From the NCBI RefSeq assembly GCF_947631635.1, contig NZ_CANRMB010000009.1, positions 40,172 through 104,171 on the forward strand: 64,000 nt of DNA, written 5' to 3'. This document shows positions 31,504-40,044 of this stretch, in pieces. Source of the DNA: an uncultured Dysosmobacter sp. Lineage in GTDB: Bacteria; Bacillota; Clostridia; Oscillospirales; Oscillospiraceae. A model generated the notes under the pieces. That model worked only from the letters and a program-made list of their open reading frames with translations. It searched no databases and was not told the DNA's origin. Numbering within the stretch: the first letter of the stretch is position 1; each line of letters begins with the position of its first letter. Made by a program: the position numbers and the translations under genes.

Positions 31504-31521
31504 AATAAAATAGTATTTAAA

Positions 31522-31761
31522 TCAAAAAATATATTGGATAGCAATTCCCAACAGGATGACTGCAGTCATGCAGCATATGATGAGACCCCATTTTGTGTGG
31601 GAATGTCTCGATACACGGTCGGAAGGGGCACGCTTTGTTTTTTTGAACTTACCCATTTGATGGGCATTAAAGAGTAGAATTAGTACAAAAACGGCAGGAG
31701 CCAGCACAAACACAAGAACCCCCAAAGCCTGGTCATCGGCGGGAATGGGATGTAAGAACAT
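31522..31761 (-). CDS. Small two-helix membrane protein
   Basis: A 79-residue protein with hydrophobic helices at about 14-32 and 58-77 joined by a basic loop (MGKFKKTKRAPSDRVSRHSH). AAAAGGAGCG lies eight bases before the ATG. Both ends probably face outside. No family recognised; stands alone. Confidence 0.65.
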   Translation of the reverse strand: MFLHPIPADDQALGVLVFVLAPAVFVLILLFNAHQMGKFKKTKRAPSDRVSRHSHTKWGLIICCMTAVILLGIAIQYIF

Positions 31762-31921
31762 AGCGATCGCTCCTTTTGAATTCCAGTTTGCTGCGCTGTG
31801 TACTTCACGCTAAAACGAAATTATTTCAATCATTGTACCATACAATAAAACTGCTTTCAATCAAGCATTTGGCAAAATGAACAGGGGCCATTTCGGCAGC
31901 ATTTATCCTGAAAAGAGCGTA

Positions 31922-31963
31922 AAACAGCAGCGCCGCGGAGTTTTCTCCACGGCGCTGCTGTTT
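31922..31963 (-). terminator. Terminator of the lipoprotein operon
   Basis: AAACAGCAGCGCCG pairs perfectly with CGGCGCTGCTGTTT across 14 bases, overlapping the last codon of the lipoprotein gene; minus-strand tail TTTTACGC. Confidence 0.85.
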
Positions 31964-33056
31964 ATTCGGAATTGGAGCGGATGGGGAAGCGGAACACACA
32001 CGCGCCGGTGTCCAGACGCTGCCAGCGGAAGGTTCCCCCCGCCATGTGCATGGAAATGGCGTCCTGATAGTCCACGCAGGCGACACAGCCGTTGATGATC
32101 TGGGGAAAGAGAATCCACAGGCTGTCAAAGTCCGGCAGCAGGACCTCGCCGGTCTCGGAGAGCAGGCGGCGCTCCGGGGGACCCTCTGTGTCCGTGTAGG
32201 CGTAATAATACCGCACTCCGGTCACAGGGTCGGTGATATTCCAGACATTGCGGTAACCTGGGAATTCCGGTGGCTCTTCATAGAGGCTTTCGTAGTCGAT
32301 CTCCGCCGGATATCCATCAGGCGGCGTCTCCCGTACCGCCTCCTGCTCCAGATCCAGATACAGGCGGAGGGGCTGGTCGCCGTCCGGGCTGTGGTTGTAT
32401 GAGGTGAGGTAGACCACCCGCCCATCCGCCTGATCCAGCCAGGGGCCGCCCTCGTCGTTCCAGGCACAACGGTCCCCCAGATATGGCCGGAAGATGTCGG
32501 CGGAGAACTGGTGGACCAGTTCTCCCCGATCGTTCCAATAGAAGAGGTTTCCCTGATCGGCGGTGACCAGCAGTCCTTCGGTGGAGTAGACATAATACCC
32601 GTCTACTGTCCGCACCCAGCTTCCGTCCGGAGCCGCTATGGTCAGGTCAAAATCTCCCCGCTCCAGCTGAGAACCCTCCTGCTGATACAACTGATCGCTG
32701 CCCCGCCAGAGCAGCAAAAAGCCATTCTCCATGGAGATGCTGGCATAGACCGGCTCGGTGACCACCTGGCCGTCGGCAGTGGTGAGGCCGTACAGGGGGA
32801 GCGCGTCGCAGATATAGTTGTCCACGGTCAGCTCCGCGCCGATGTAGGGGAGGAGCTGGCCATAATCGTCCCTGGGCTGGAGCGGCCCGCTGCCGCTGTA
32901 CGGCTCAAAACGGGTATACAGAGGCGCTTCCTCTTCCCGGGGCGTCAGCTTGGACCAGTCGGTGTAGACGGGAGAGACCGTCTCCTCCGGAGGCGGCGCT
33001 GTCCCGCAGCCGGTCAAAAGGCAGAGGAGGAGCAGAGAGATCAACAGACGTTTCAT
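31962..33056 (-). CDS. Lipoprotein with WG-like repeats, paralogue of the upstream gene
   Basis: A 364-residue lipoprotein: signal with lipobox LLTGC (Cys about 17), linker VSPVYTDWSKLTPREE, then a beta-rich domain with YGLTTADGQVVTEPVYASI, a WG/KWG-like repeat unit, and TDPVTGVRYYYAYTD. It shares its N-terminal 75 residues and overall plan with the next gene upstream (33068-34123), so the two come from a tandem duplication. Surface protein of unknown job, third gene of a three-gene unit with a PstS-like binding protein. Confidence 0.8.
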   Translation of the reverse strand: MKRLLISLLLLCLLTGCGTAPPPEETVSPVYTDWSKLTPREEEAPLYTRFEPYSGSGPLQPRDDYGQLLPYIGAELTVDNYICDALPLYGLTTADGQVVTEPVYASISMENGFLLLWRGSDQLYQQEGSQLERGDFDLTIAAPDGSWVRTVDGYYVYSTEGLLVTADQGNLFYWNDRGELVHQFSADIFRPYLGDRCAWNDEGGPWLDQADGRVVYLTSYNHSPDGDQPLRLYLDLEQEAVRETPPDGYPAEIDYESLYEEPPEFPGYRNVWNITDPVTGVRYYYAYTDTEGPPERRLLSETGEVLLPDFDSLWILFPQIINGCVACVDYQDAISMHMAGGTFRWQRLDTGACVFRFPIRSNSE

Positions 33057-33067
33057 AGCGTCTCCTT

Positions 33068-34123
33068 TCAGTCGGAGTTGGTGCGGAGGGGATAGCGGAA
33101 GGCCGCTTCGCCGGTATCCAGGGAGATATAAGCGTATATATCGCCCTCCAACGTGGAGATCAGGCCGCCGGCAATCCCATAGTCGGCGCTGTGCCAGTCG
33201 GGATAGAGCAGATGTCCCTGCGCGTCTAAAAGGTCATACCGCCAGCGGCCGTCTGTTTTGCGGTGGCCAAGCAGAAAGACCTCTCCGGTGACAGAATCGG
33301 TGATGGGATACAGGTCCCTGTAACCATCTATTACCGGCAGTTCTGCGGATACGTCCTCCTGTCCCTCCGCAGAGGCCCCCGGGGGAGCCTCTTTGGAAAT
33401 AGTCCCGGTGGAACTGTCCAGCCAGCCTATGAGCGCATCGTCTATGCCGTCATACAGGGCCCCGAAGCCATCCCTCCAGACCACTATGGGACTGCCGGCG
33501 TCATCCCAGAACCAGAAACCGCAGCCCATCCATTGGACCAGCGTATCTCCGGGGAAAAAGGCGGAGACGGAGCCGGTGTCATCCAGAATGGTGATGGAAC
33601 TATCCTCTCGGTACAGAGCCAGATGGCGGTCATCCACCTGTTCCGCCGCCCGGTAATCACCGGAGACGACCCAACTGCCGTCCGGCGCGGCCGCTGTGAC
33701 CGATACGCAGTTCTCTGCCCAGATGGGCACGCTGCCGTTGTCGGAAAACCATGCCGGATCACCTTCCACACTGCTGAGAAGAAGGAATTTGGATGTGCCT
33801 GAGCTGCCGTCAATGGTACGAATATAGCAGTAGACCGGCTCTGTTACCAGCTGGCCGTCTGTGGTGACCAGACCGTAAAGCGGGTAGTAGTCTTGAAAAA
33901 GAACCCCCATGTAGGGCAGCAGCGGGCCGTAGTCCTCCCGAGGCTGGAGCGGCCCGGTGCCGCTGTATGGCTCAAAATAGGTATACAGCGGACCGTTCTC
34001 TTCCCGGGGCACCAGCTTGGACCAGTCGGTGTAGACAGGAGAGACCGTCTCCACCGGAGACGGCGCTGTCCCGCAGCCTGCCAGCAGGCACAGGAACAGC
34101 AGGACCGGGACCATCCGCCTCAT
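33068..34123 (-). CDS. Lipoprotein with WG-like repeats, paralogue of the downstream gene
   Basis: A 351-residue lipoprotein with lipobox LLAGC (Cys about 17) and the same TVSPVYTDWSKLVPREE and YFEPYSGTGPLQPREDYG stretches as its neighbour, then YGLVTTDGQLVTEPVY. The central part has diverged strongly. The ATG overlaps the stop of the PstS-like gene (ATGA), so translation is coupled. Such tandem, fast-diverging surface lipoproteins may be adaptive; function unknown. Confidence 0.8.
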   Translation of the reverse strand: MRRMVPVLLFLCLLAGCGTAPSPVETVSPVYTDWSKLVPREENGPLYTYFEPYSGTGPLQPREDYGPLLPYMGVLFQDYYPLYGLVTTDGQLVTEPVYCYIRTIDGSSGTSKFLLLSSVEGDPAWFSDNGSVPIWAENCVSVTAAAPDGSWVVSGDYRAAEQVDDRHLALYREDSSITILDDTGSVSAFFPGDTLVQWMGCGFWFWDDAGSPIVVWRDGFGALYDGIDDALIGWLDSSTGTISKEAPPGASAEGQEDVSAELPVIDGYRDLYPITDSVTGEVFLLGHRKTDGRWRYDLLDAQGHLLYPDWHSADYGIAGGLISTLEGDIYAYISLDTGEAAFRYPLRTNSD

Positions 34124-35037
34124 GAAACATTCCCCACATCCAGTACAGACACATAGCCCTCATGGGCCACCAGGGTCTGCCCCTCCTCGCTGAGGAGCCA
34201 ATTGTACAGGACCTTGGCGGGGGCGTCGTCAGCGAGGCCGGCGGCGGTCAGGACATAGTAGTTGTTCAAAAACGGATACGCGCCGGAGCGGATGGTGTCC
34301 GCGTTTGGTTCCACACCGTCGATGGACAGGATCTTCAGGCCCTCCGCCATCTTCATGTCGTTGGCGTAATAGTAGACCGTGTAGCCGATGGCGTTGGCGG
34401 AGCCGTCAAAGGCGGCCACAGCCTGGATGAGGTCGCCCATCTCGCCCCGCACATAGTCCGCCGGGGCCTCCATCATGGGCAGGTCCTTCATCACCAGCTT
34501 CCGCATGGCGGTCTGGCTCCCGGCCTCGGCATTCCGCTGGAAGGGGACAATCTCCAGGTCATCTCCGCCCACCTGGGACCAGTTGGTGATCTCGCCGGTG
34601 TAGATCTTCTGCACCTGCTCTGTGGTGAGGGAGTCCACCGGATTGTCCGCGTTCACGATGAACACCAGGGCGTCCACGGCAAAGGGCTCCATCTCCCATG
34701 CAAAGCCGCGCTCCTCCTTTTCCTTCCAGATGCTCTCGGCAGGCTCGGCGGAGATCAGCAGGTCGGCCCGGCCGTCCATCAGCTCCCGGAAGGACTGGGT
34801 GGTCTTGGAGAATTGAATGAGGTCCGAGACCTCCTCCCGGCTCTCGCCCAGCAGGACGCTGGCGATGGCCTGTCCCAGGGGCACGGTGGAGGTGGATCCG
34901 TTGAGACGGGGGAAATTTTCCCGGGTAAAGACGAATTGCTCCGGCTGGGGGTCCGGCGGCGGAGAGGCCGGTGTCTGGCCGCAGCCCGCCAGCAGGCAGA
35001 GCGCCAGCAGCGGCGCCAGGAAACGTGGGCATTTCAT
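34120..35037 (-). CDS. PstS-like phosphate-binding-fold lipoprotein
   Basis: A 305-residue lipoprotein: lipobox LLAGC (Cys about 19), Pro-rich linker, then a PstS-type binding fold with PRLNGSTSTVPLGQAI, DALVFIVNADNPVDSLT, QKIYTGEITNWSQVGG and a Thr/Ser-rich anion site. No pstCAB genes are near; it is instead the head of a unit with two WG-repeat lipoproteins, so it may act as a sensor or scaffold rather than a transporter part. It is about the usual length for PstS. Confidence 0.82.
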   Translation of the reverse strand: MKCPRFLAPLLALCLLAGCGQTPASPPPDPQPEQFVFTRENFPRLNGSTSTVPLGQAIASVLLGESREEVSDLIQFSKTTQSFRELMDGRADLLISAEPAESIWKEKEERGFAWEMEPFAVDALVFIVNADNPVDSLTTEQVQKIYTGEITNWSQVGGDDLEIVPFQRNAEAGSQTAMRKLVMKDLPMMEAPADYVRGEMGDLIQAVAAFDGSANAIGYTVYYYANDMKMAEGLKILSIDGVEPNADTIRSGAYPFLNNYYVLTAAGLADDAPAKVLYNWLLSEEGQTLVAHEGYVSVLDVGNVS

Positions 35038-35129
35038 GGTGCAACACTCCTTTCTGCTCTTAATTGTACCAGGTATTCAGAAAAAATCCCGCCTTTTTCA
35101 TGACAAATAGTTACAAAAGAGAAACAATT

Positions 35130-35155
35130 AGACGCCCGCCTGACGGCGGACGTCT
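35130..35155 (-). terminator. Hairpin after the SSB-like gene
   Basis: AGACG-C-CCGCC pairs with GGCGG-A-CGTCT across TGAC; minus-strand tail AATTGTTTC. It lies about 20 bases after the stop of the SSB-like gene. Confidence 0.65.
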
Positions 35156-35173
35156 GATCGGTTCAGTTGGGAT

Positions 35174-35788
35174 TCACAGCCCATCCGGGTCCTCCGGGAC
35201 CAGCAGATGCATCATGGATACCTCGTAAGCCACCCGCTCCTCGGCGCCGGACTCCGTGACCTTGCGGTATGTACGGCTCTGCACCCGGCCCTCCAGGGTC
35301 AGGGCGTCGCCCACCTGCATCCGGCTGACCTGCACGGCCAGCTGGCCCCAGGCGATGACCGGCAGATAGTCCGCCCGGCCATACCGCCGGGGGGCGGCCA
35401 GCATCAGGTCGCAGATGCTGCGGCCCAGGGGCGTCCGGCGGAACACCGGCGGCTTGCAGAGCGCGCCGGACAGGGTGATCTGGTTGACAGGCTCGCCAAG
35501 GCCTGGCTGAAGCTCCTGGGCATATACGGTCAGCACCAGCCGGTTGCCCACGCCGCTGCGGTTGTTGAAGGACCGCAGCTGGCCCCGGACACGCAGGGCG
35601 GCATTGGGAGAGATCTGCGGCACCAGGCTCTCCGGCAGCAGGATGGGCAGGGTGTCCGCCTGACCTGACAGCCGGGGGACCTGCAGATAGCAGCGGTAAA
35701 ATTGGGTATCATGGTTTTCGTGGGACCATTCCGGCGCGGCCAGGGCCAGGCCCTCCAGCAGCACTTCGTTTCGGGTTTGAGTCGTCAT
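35174..35788 (-). CDS. Single-stranded DNA-binding protein-like, two OB folds
   Basis: A 204-residue protein that reads as two OB folds in tandem: residues about 10-100 (FYRCYLQVPRLSGQADTLPI, LRVRGQLRSFNNRSG) and about 105-195 (NQITLSGALCKPPVFRRTPL, ADYLPVIAWGQLAVQVSRM, GDALTLEGRVQSR). The second half has the normal SSB pattern with WG. No acidic SSB tail; the end is EDPDGL. GAGAGGTGG lies before the chosen Met at 35788. It may be a specialised SSB paralogue for repair, recombination or replication restart. Confidence 0.8.
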   Translation of the reverse strand: MTTQTRNEVLLEGLALAAPEWSHENHDTQFYRCYLQVPRLSGQADTLPILLPESLVPQISPNAALRVRGQLRSFNNRSGVGNRLVLTVYAQELQPGLGEPVNQITLSGALCKPPVFRRTPLGRSICDLMLAAPRRYGRADYLPVIAWGQLAVQVSRMQVGDALTLEGRVQSRTYRKVTESGAEERVAYEVSMMHLLVPEDPDGL

Positions 35789-35935
35789 GTTGTCCACCTC
35801 TCGGTCGTGATGGTGCATTCTATGAGCGGTTTTCCATGGATAGACCTCTTGTGTATGGAGAAAATGTAGATTATAATGGACTCATTTCCCGTTGACTGGA
35901 TTTTGCACACACGGCGGACGCAAGGAGGAGGGCAT

Positions 35936-37099
35936 ATGGCAGATCTCTTGGATTATCTGGACTGGCGGGGGGACCTGACGCTGGAACAGGCGCCTTTCAA
36001 TGAGGTGGACAACCTGATTTTGGCGGAGCTGGTCTTTGTGGATTTCAAGGGCATCGTTCCCGCCCCCGGGGAGGGGGAGAGCGTGGAGCTGCGTCAGGCG
36101 GCGGACGCCTTTTTCGCCCGCTTTCCCAAGGGGGAGAAGATCGACATGGGCGTTCTGGTGCCGGACGCCATCCCGGAGATGCTGCGGAAGATGGCCATCT
36201 CCAACCGCTTCCGGGCCATGAAGCTCAACTGCTTTGTGGACTGGCTGGACAACGAAAAGGCGGAGCAGTTCGCCGCCCTGACCGTCGAGACGGGGGACGG
36301 GGCGCTGTACCTCTCCTTCCGGGGCACCGACGACACGCTGGCGGGCTGGAAGGAGGATTTTCAGCTGGCCTGCGTGCCGGAGGTCCCGGCCCAGAAGATG
36401 GCGGTGCGGTATGTGGAGCAGGTGGCAAAGCAGTTCCCCCGGAAAAAGCTCCGGCTGGGCGGCCATTCCAAGGGCGGCAACCTGGCGGTGTGGTCCGGCG
36501 TGTTCTGCCCGGCGGCCATCCAGCGGCGCATCGCCGCCATCTGGTCCAACGACGGGCCCGGCTTCCACGACGACCTGCTGGACCTGCCCCAGCACCAGCG
36601 GGTGGCGGACCGCATCGTGTCCATCGTGCCCAAGTCCTCCGTGGTGGGGATGATCCTGGAGCACGAGGAGGATTACTTCGTGGTGGACAGCGACCAGCAG
36701 GGCCTGATGCAGCACGACGGCTTTTCCTGGCAGGTGATGGGGGACCACTTCGTGAAGCTCCGCAGCGTCACCCGGCAGGGGCGGCTCAACGACCTGGTGC
36801 TGAAGGAGTGGGTCCACCACATGTCCCAGGAGCAGCGGGAGCTGTTCGTGGACGGCCTGTTCGATGTGCTCACCGCCTCCGGGGCCCAGACGCTGACCGA
36901 TTTGAAGGCGGAGAGCTTCAAGGCCGCCGGCGCCATGGTCAAGGCCATGAAGGACATGGACAAGGACACCCGGGACGCCCTGTTTTACGCCATCAAGCTC
37001 CTGTTCCGCAGCAATTTCAAGGTGCTCATCGAGGACTGGCAGCAGGAGAGCGAGAAGAGACCGAAAAAGAAGTGGAATCTGAAAAAGACCGAGCAGTGA
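35936..37099 (+). CDS. Mbeg1-like (DUF2974) alpha/beta hydrolase
   Basis: A 387-residue protein with a lipase-type nucleophile elbow GGHSKGGN (Ser about 181) after a strand, preceded by LYLSFRGTDDTLAGWKEDF, and followed by NDGPGF. These are the marks of the DUF2974/Mbeg1-like family. Catalytic Asp and His are expected later (DSDQQGLMQHDGF holds an Asp and a His). The ATG at 35936 follows AAGGAGGAGG. Single-gene unit, divergent from the SSB-like gene. Substrate unknown. Confidence 0.85.
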   Translation: MADLLDYLDWRGDLTLEQAPFNEVDNLILAELVFVDFKGIVPAPGEGESVELRQAADAFFARFPKGEKIDMGVLVPDAIPEMLRKMAISNRFRAMKLNCFVDWLDNEKAEQFAALTVETGDGALYLSFRGTDDTLAGWKEDFQLACVPEVPAQKMAVRYVEQVAKQFPRKKLRLGGHSKGGNLAVWSGVFCPAAIQRRIAAIWSNDGPGFHDDLLDLPQHQRVADRIVSIVPKSSVVGMILEHEEDYFVVDSDQQGLMQHDGFSWQVMGDHFVKLRSVTRQGRLNDLVLKEWVHHMSQEQRELFVDGLFDVLTASGAQTLTDLKAESFKAAGAMVKAMKDMDKDTRDALFYAIKLLFRSNFKVLIEDWQQESEKRPKKKWNLKKTEQ

Positions 37100-37121
37100 C
37101 GGCGGAGGTGCCGCACCATAC

Positions 37122-37169
37122 AAAAACAGCCTTGCGTTTCCAAAAGGAACGCAGGGCTGTTTTATTTTT
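37122..37169. terminator. Bidirectional terminator
   Basis: AAAACAGCC-TGCGTT pairs with AACGCA-GGCTGTTTT across the middle, then ATTTTT on the right and AAAAA on the left. It ends the hydrolase gene and the converging XRE gene, whose last codons overlap it. Confidence 0.85.
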
Positions 37170-37422
37170 CGGGCTTCTGGTATTCTAATAGGTCCTCAAT
37201 TTTGCAATCCAGTACACAGCACACTTTTGCAATGAAATCTAAATCTACTCTCACAATATTCTTGGATTTGCAATAGCGGTCAATCGTATCGTTTTTAATG
37301 CCGGTGAGGGTATGCAGACGATTTTTCGAGATGTTTTTAGCATGTAGGACTTCCGCTAATTTTACTTTTACATGCCCATATTCATCCAACTTATAGCTGA
37401 CAATGCTCTTGAAGTCATCCAC
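37162..37422 (-). CDS. XRE-family helix-turn-helix regulator
   Basis: An 86-residue protein with a Cro/C1-type HTH over residues about 19-80: VKLAEVLHAKNISKNRLHTL, TGIKNDTIDRYC as recognition helix, and AKVCCVLDCKIEDLLEY. It is AT-rich compared with its surroundings. GGGGTGG precedes the ATG. Three CCCTGTT repeats between it and the divergent gene are likely its operator. Confidence 0.88.
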   Translation of the reverse strand: MDDFKSIVSYKLDEYGHVKVKLAEVLHAKNISKNRLHTLTGIKNDTIDRYCKSKNIVRVDLDFIAKVCCVLDCKIEDLLEYQKPEK

Positions 37423-37432
37423 AATACCACCC

Positions 37433-37487
37433 CCCTGTTTACTTTCTTATCATATCATTGGCTATCCCTGTTGACATTACCCCTGTT
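37433..37487. promoter_or_regulatory. Divergent promoter region with three CCCTGTT repeats
   Basis: CCCTGTT at 37433, 37466 and 37481, all in the same orientation; the last two are 15 bases apart and flank TTGACA at 37471-37476, a -35 box for the rightward gene (poorly spaced TATACC at 37492). The HTH gene next to it is the natural candidate to bind. Confidence 0.5.
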
Positions 37488-37531
37488 AAAGTATACCCTT
37501 ATATATGGGTAATAAAAGAGGGGAGAAAGTA

Positions 37532-38074
37532 ATGAGAAAGTATGTGATGATAACCTGCATAATCCTGCTCATTATTGGAAATTGCTTCTGGCATATGAAA
37601 CCGCCAGAACCGGAATCCTGTGCCCTGTGCGGAGGCAGGACCTATCACGCGCCCTGTGTTTTGGAGCTGTCCACGGGAACGCTGACGGAGCTGGCGATCT
37701 ATGCGCCGGACCCGCTCCACTTGGGGGAGCTGGCGGAGGAGCAGGACATGGATCACCATGTGTTCTGCATGGCCGGAAGCGTGGCCATGACTGTGGAGCG
37801 GACGCCGGAGCGCCAGCGGTGCACCGCCTATCTACCGCTTTCCCGCAAGCCGATGGACCGGAAGCTTTTCTGCGGAGACTGCCGAAAGCTGCTGGCCGAA
37901 ACGCGCCAGAGGGGCTTTGTCCTTCTGGACCTGCGGGACACGGCGGATATCACAGCCTATCCAATAGCGCCGGACGCCGCGTATCTCATCCGGGGGTATA
38001 CCGTGTCCGCCGTTGAGAGTGAAGGGGGCTATACGGTGGAGGTGTCCGCGGCACGATTCCAGGCCGCCCCCTGA
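37532..38074 (+). CDS. Exported protein with N-terminal anchor and CxxC motif
   Basis: A 180-residue protein with an N-terminal membrane helix (about 4-20) and CALCGGRTYHAPC just outside it, then a later FCGDCRK. Two CxxC pairs suggest a zinc site. The rest is beta-rich with a hydrophobic core and no known family. GAGGGGAG lies nine bases before the ATG. Divergent from the XRE regulator, which may control it. Confidence 0.7.
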   Translation: MRKYVMITCIILLIIGNCFWHMKPPEPESCALCGGRTYHAPCVLELSTGTLTELAIYAPDPLHLGELAEEQDMDHHVFCMAGSVAMTVERTPERQRCTAYLPLSRKPMDRKLFCGDCRKLLAETRQRGFVLLDLRDTADITAYPIAPDAAYLIRGYTVSAVESEGGYTVEVSAARFQAAP

Positions 38075-38078
38075 ATAA

Positions 38079-38238
38079 AGGAAGCACTGCTTAAATCCCC
38101 GCACACATCTTCACGCCGGAAATCCCCCCTGGACTGCGTCAAAAAACTTGAAATCCGTCAGGATTCCTGCGTTTTTCTTCCTTGCCAGGAGAAATTTCTG
38201 CCGCAAATCTGTGCACGTTGATTTAAGCAGTGCTTCCT
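38079..38238. mobile_element. MITE-like element with perfect 19-base ends
   Basis: AGGAAGCACTGCTTAAATC at 38079-38097 and its exact reverse complement at 38220-38238 bound a 160-base segment without a gene. An inner hairpin (CTGCGT..AAAAA with TTTTTCCTGCG-like) lies near 38135-38180. No clear target duplication is visible. It sits right after the stop of the exported protein gene. Different family from the pair at 12457 and 22521. Confidence 0.8.
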
Positions 38239-38245
38239 AAACACA

Positions 38246-38271
38246 CCCCCCGCGGCGTTCGCCGCGGGGGG
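38246..38271 (-). terminator. Terminator of the TrpB-like gene
   Basis: CCCCCCGCGGC pairs perfectly with GCCGCGGGGGG across GTTC. Confidence 0.8.
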
Positions 38272-38284
38272 ATTTGTTCGGGAT

Positions 38285-39670
38285 TTAGTCCTGTCCGGGG
38301 ACCTTGGGCAGATGCGCAAAGCTGGCTTCCAGCTCCGCGTCGGTGGGGATGTAGTCGCTCATCTCACCGTTGTGGAACTTCTCATAGGCCACCATGTCGA
38401 AGTAGCCGGTGCCGGTGAGGCCAAAGACGATGGTCTTTTCCTCGCCGGTCTCCTTGCACTTCAGCGCCTCGTCAATGGCGACACGGATGGCGTGGCTGGA
38501 CTCGGGGGCGGGGAGGATGCCCTCCACCCGGGCAAACATCTCGGCGGCTTCAAAGACCTTGGTCTGCTCCACGGAGACCGCCTCCATGTAGCCGTCGTGG
38601 TACAGCTGGCTGAGGATGCTGCTCATGCCGTGGTACCGCAGGCCGCCGGCGTGGTTGGGAGAGGGGATGAAGCCGCTGCCCAGGGTGTACATCTTCGCCA
38701 GGGGGCAGACCATGCCGGTGTCGCAGAAGTCGTAGGCGAACCGGCCCCGGGTCAGGCTGGGGCAGGAGGCGGGCTCCACGGCGATGATGCGGTAGTCCTT
38801 CTCCCCCCGGAGCTTCTCGCCCATGAAGGGGGAGATCAGGCCGCCCAGGTTGCTGCCGCCGCCGGCGCAGCCGATGATGATATCGGGGACGATGCCGTAT
38901 TTATCCAGCGCGGTCTTGGTCTCCACGCCGATGACGGACTGGTGCAGCAGCACCTGGTTCAGCACGCTGCCCAGCACATAGCGGTAGCCGGGGTTGCTGG
39001 TGGCGACTTCCACGGCCTCGGAGATGGCGCAGCCCAGGGAGCCGGTGGTGCCGGGGTGCTCCGCCAGGATCTTTTTGCCGATCTCGGTCTCCATGGAGGG
39101 AGAGGGGGTGACGGAGGCGCCGTAGGTCCGCATGACCTCCCGGCGGAAGGGCTTCTGCTCGTAGCTGACCTTTACCATGTACACCTTGCAGTCCAGGCCC
39201 AGGTAGGAGCAGGCCATGGAGAGGGCCGTGCCCCACTGGCCGGCGCCGGTCTCGGTGGTGACGCCGACCAGCCCCTGCTGTTTGGCGTAGTAGGCCTGGG
39301 CGATGGCGCTGTTCAGCTTGTGGGAGCCGGAGGTGTTGTTGCCCTCGAACTTGTAGTAGATCTTGGCCGGCGTGCCCAGCTTCTCCTCCAGGCAGTAGGC
39401 CCGGACCAGGGGAGAGGGGCGGTACATCTTGTAGAAATCCCGGATCTCCTGGGGGATGGGGATCTCCCGGGTGTCGTTGTCCAGCTCCTGGCGGATCAGC
39501 TCGTCACAGAACACGGGGCGCAGGTCCTCAAAGCCCATGGGCTGACCGGTGCCGGGATTCAGCAGGGGAGCGGGCTTGTTCTTCATATCCGCCCGGACAT
39601 TGTACCAGGTTTTCGGCATCTCATCCTCGGACAGGTAGATCTTGTAAGGGATGTTCTTCTCGGTGGTCAT
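38285..39670 (-). CDS. Tryptophan synthase beta-like enzyme (TrpB2 type)
   Basis: A 461-residue PLP enzyme of the TrpB2 branch: longer than TrpB1 (about 400), with NTSGSHKLNSAIAQAYYA carrying the PLP Lys (about 118), TTETGAGQWGTALSMAC, and GCAGGGSNLGGLISPF for the phosphate. It joins indole and serine to tryptophan. No trpA or other trp gene is nearby, as usual for TrpB2, which salvages free indole. Start MTTEKNIPYK at 39670 follows AAAGGAG. A tRNA-Trp T-box controls it, which independently supports the substrate. Confidence 0.9.
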   Translation of the reverse strand: MTTEKNIPYKIYLSEDEMPKTWYNVRADMKNKPAPLLNPGTGQPMGFEDLRPVFCDELIRQELDNDTREIPIPQEIRDFYKMYRPSPLVRAYCLEEKLGTPAKIYYKFEGNNTSGSHKLNSAIAQAYYAKQQGLVGVTTETGAGQWGTALSMACSYLGLDCKVYMVKVSYEQKPFRREVMRTYGASVTPSPSMETEIGKKILAEHPGTTGSLGCAISEAVEVATSNPGYRYVLGSVLNQVLLHQSVIGVETKTALDKYGIVPDIIIGCAGGGSNLGGLISPFMGEKLRGEKDYRIIAVEPASCPSLTRGRFAYDFCDTGMVCPLAKMYTLGSGFIPSPNHAGGLRYHGMSSILSQLYHDGYMEAVSVEQTKVFEAAEMFARVEGILPAPESSHAIRVAIDEALKCKETGEEKTIVFGLTGTGYFDMVAYEKFHNGEMSDYIPTDAELEASFAHLPKVPGQD

Positions 39671-39706
39671 AGCGGTACTCCTTTCATATCCGGGGCCCAT
39701 GGGGAA

Positions 39707-40010
39707 ATAAAAAAGACTCTCATCCCACAAGGACCACTCCAATGGTTCCTTTGGGACAAAAGTCTAAAACTTCTGCGGTGCCACCCAAATTGACGATCAC
39801 TCGTCCGCTCGGCGACGTGCCAACACACGTCTTTCCTTGGTAACGGGGGAAAAGCCCGTCGGATCTTACTGAGAGCAGCCGCTCCGTTCAGTCCGCCCTC
39901 CGCAGTCCATTCGGCGGGGCCACTTCTGCTGCCATTCCACCACCGGCAGCTCTCTTGGAGAAGCGACGTCCGTGTACTCGTCTGCGTCACAGGTTTTGCT
40001 TTTGGATTTG
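39707..40010 (-). promoter_or_regulatory. T-box riboswitch, tRNA-Trp specific
   Basis: The T-box core GGGTGGCACCGCAGAAG is on the minus strand at about 39771-39788. Its UGGC pairs with a GCCA acceptor end, that is discriminator G as in tRNA-Trp. In the specifier loop, GAA-TGG-A-CTGC places codon UGG at 39909-39907, opposite an AGTA motif at the other side of stem I. AGAGAG and a CTGCC/GGCAG apical stem follow the normal layout. The terminator is CCCACAAGG..CCTTTGGGA with outer AGACT/AGTCT and T run at 39713-39707. Uncharged tRNA-Trp would turn on the TrpB-like gene. Confidence 0.93.
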
Positions 40011-40015
40011 AACGC

Positions 40016-40044
40016 AGTGTACTCCGATGAAGTGCGTTTGTCAA
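40016..40044 (-). promoter_or_regulatory. Promoter of the T-box-controlled gene
   Basis: Minus-strand TTGACA (40044-40039), 17-base spacer, TACACT (40021-40016). Confidence 0.85.
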
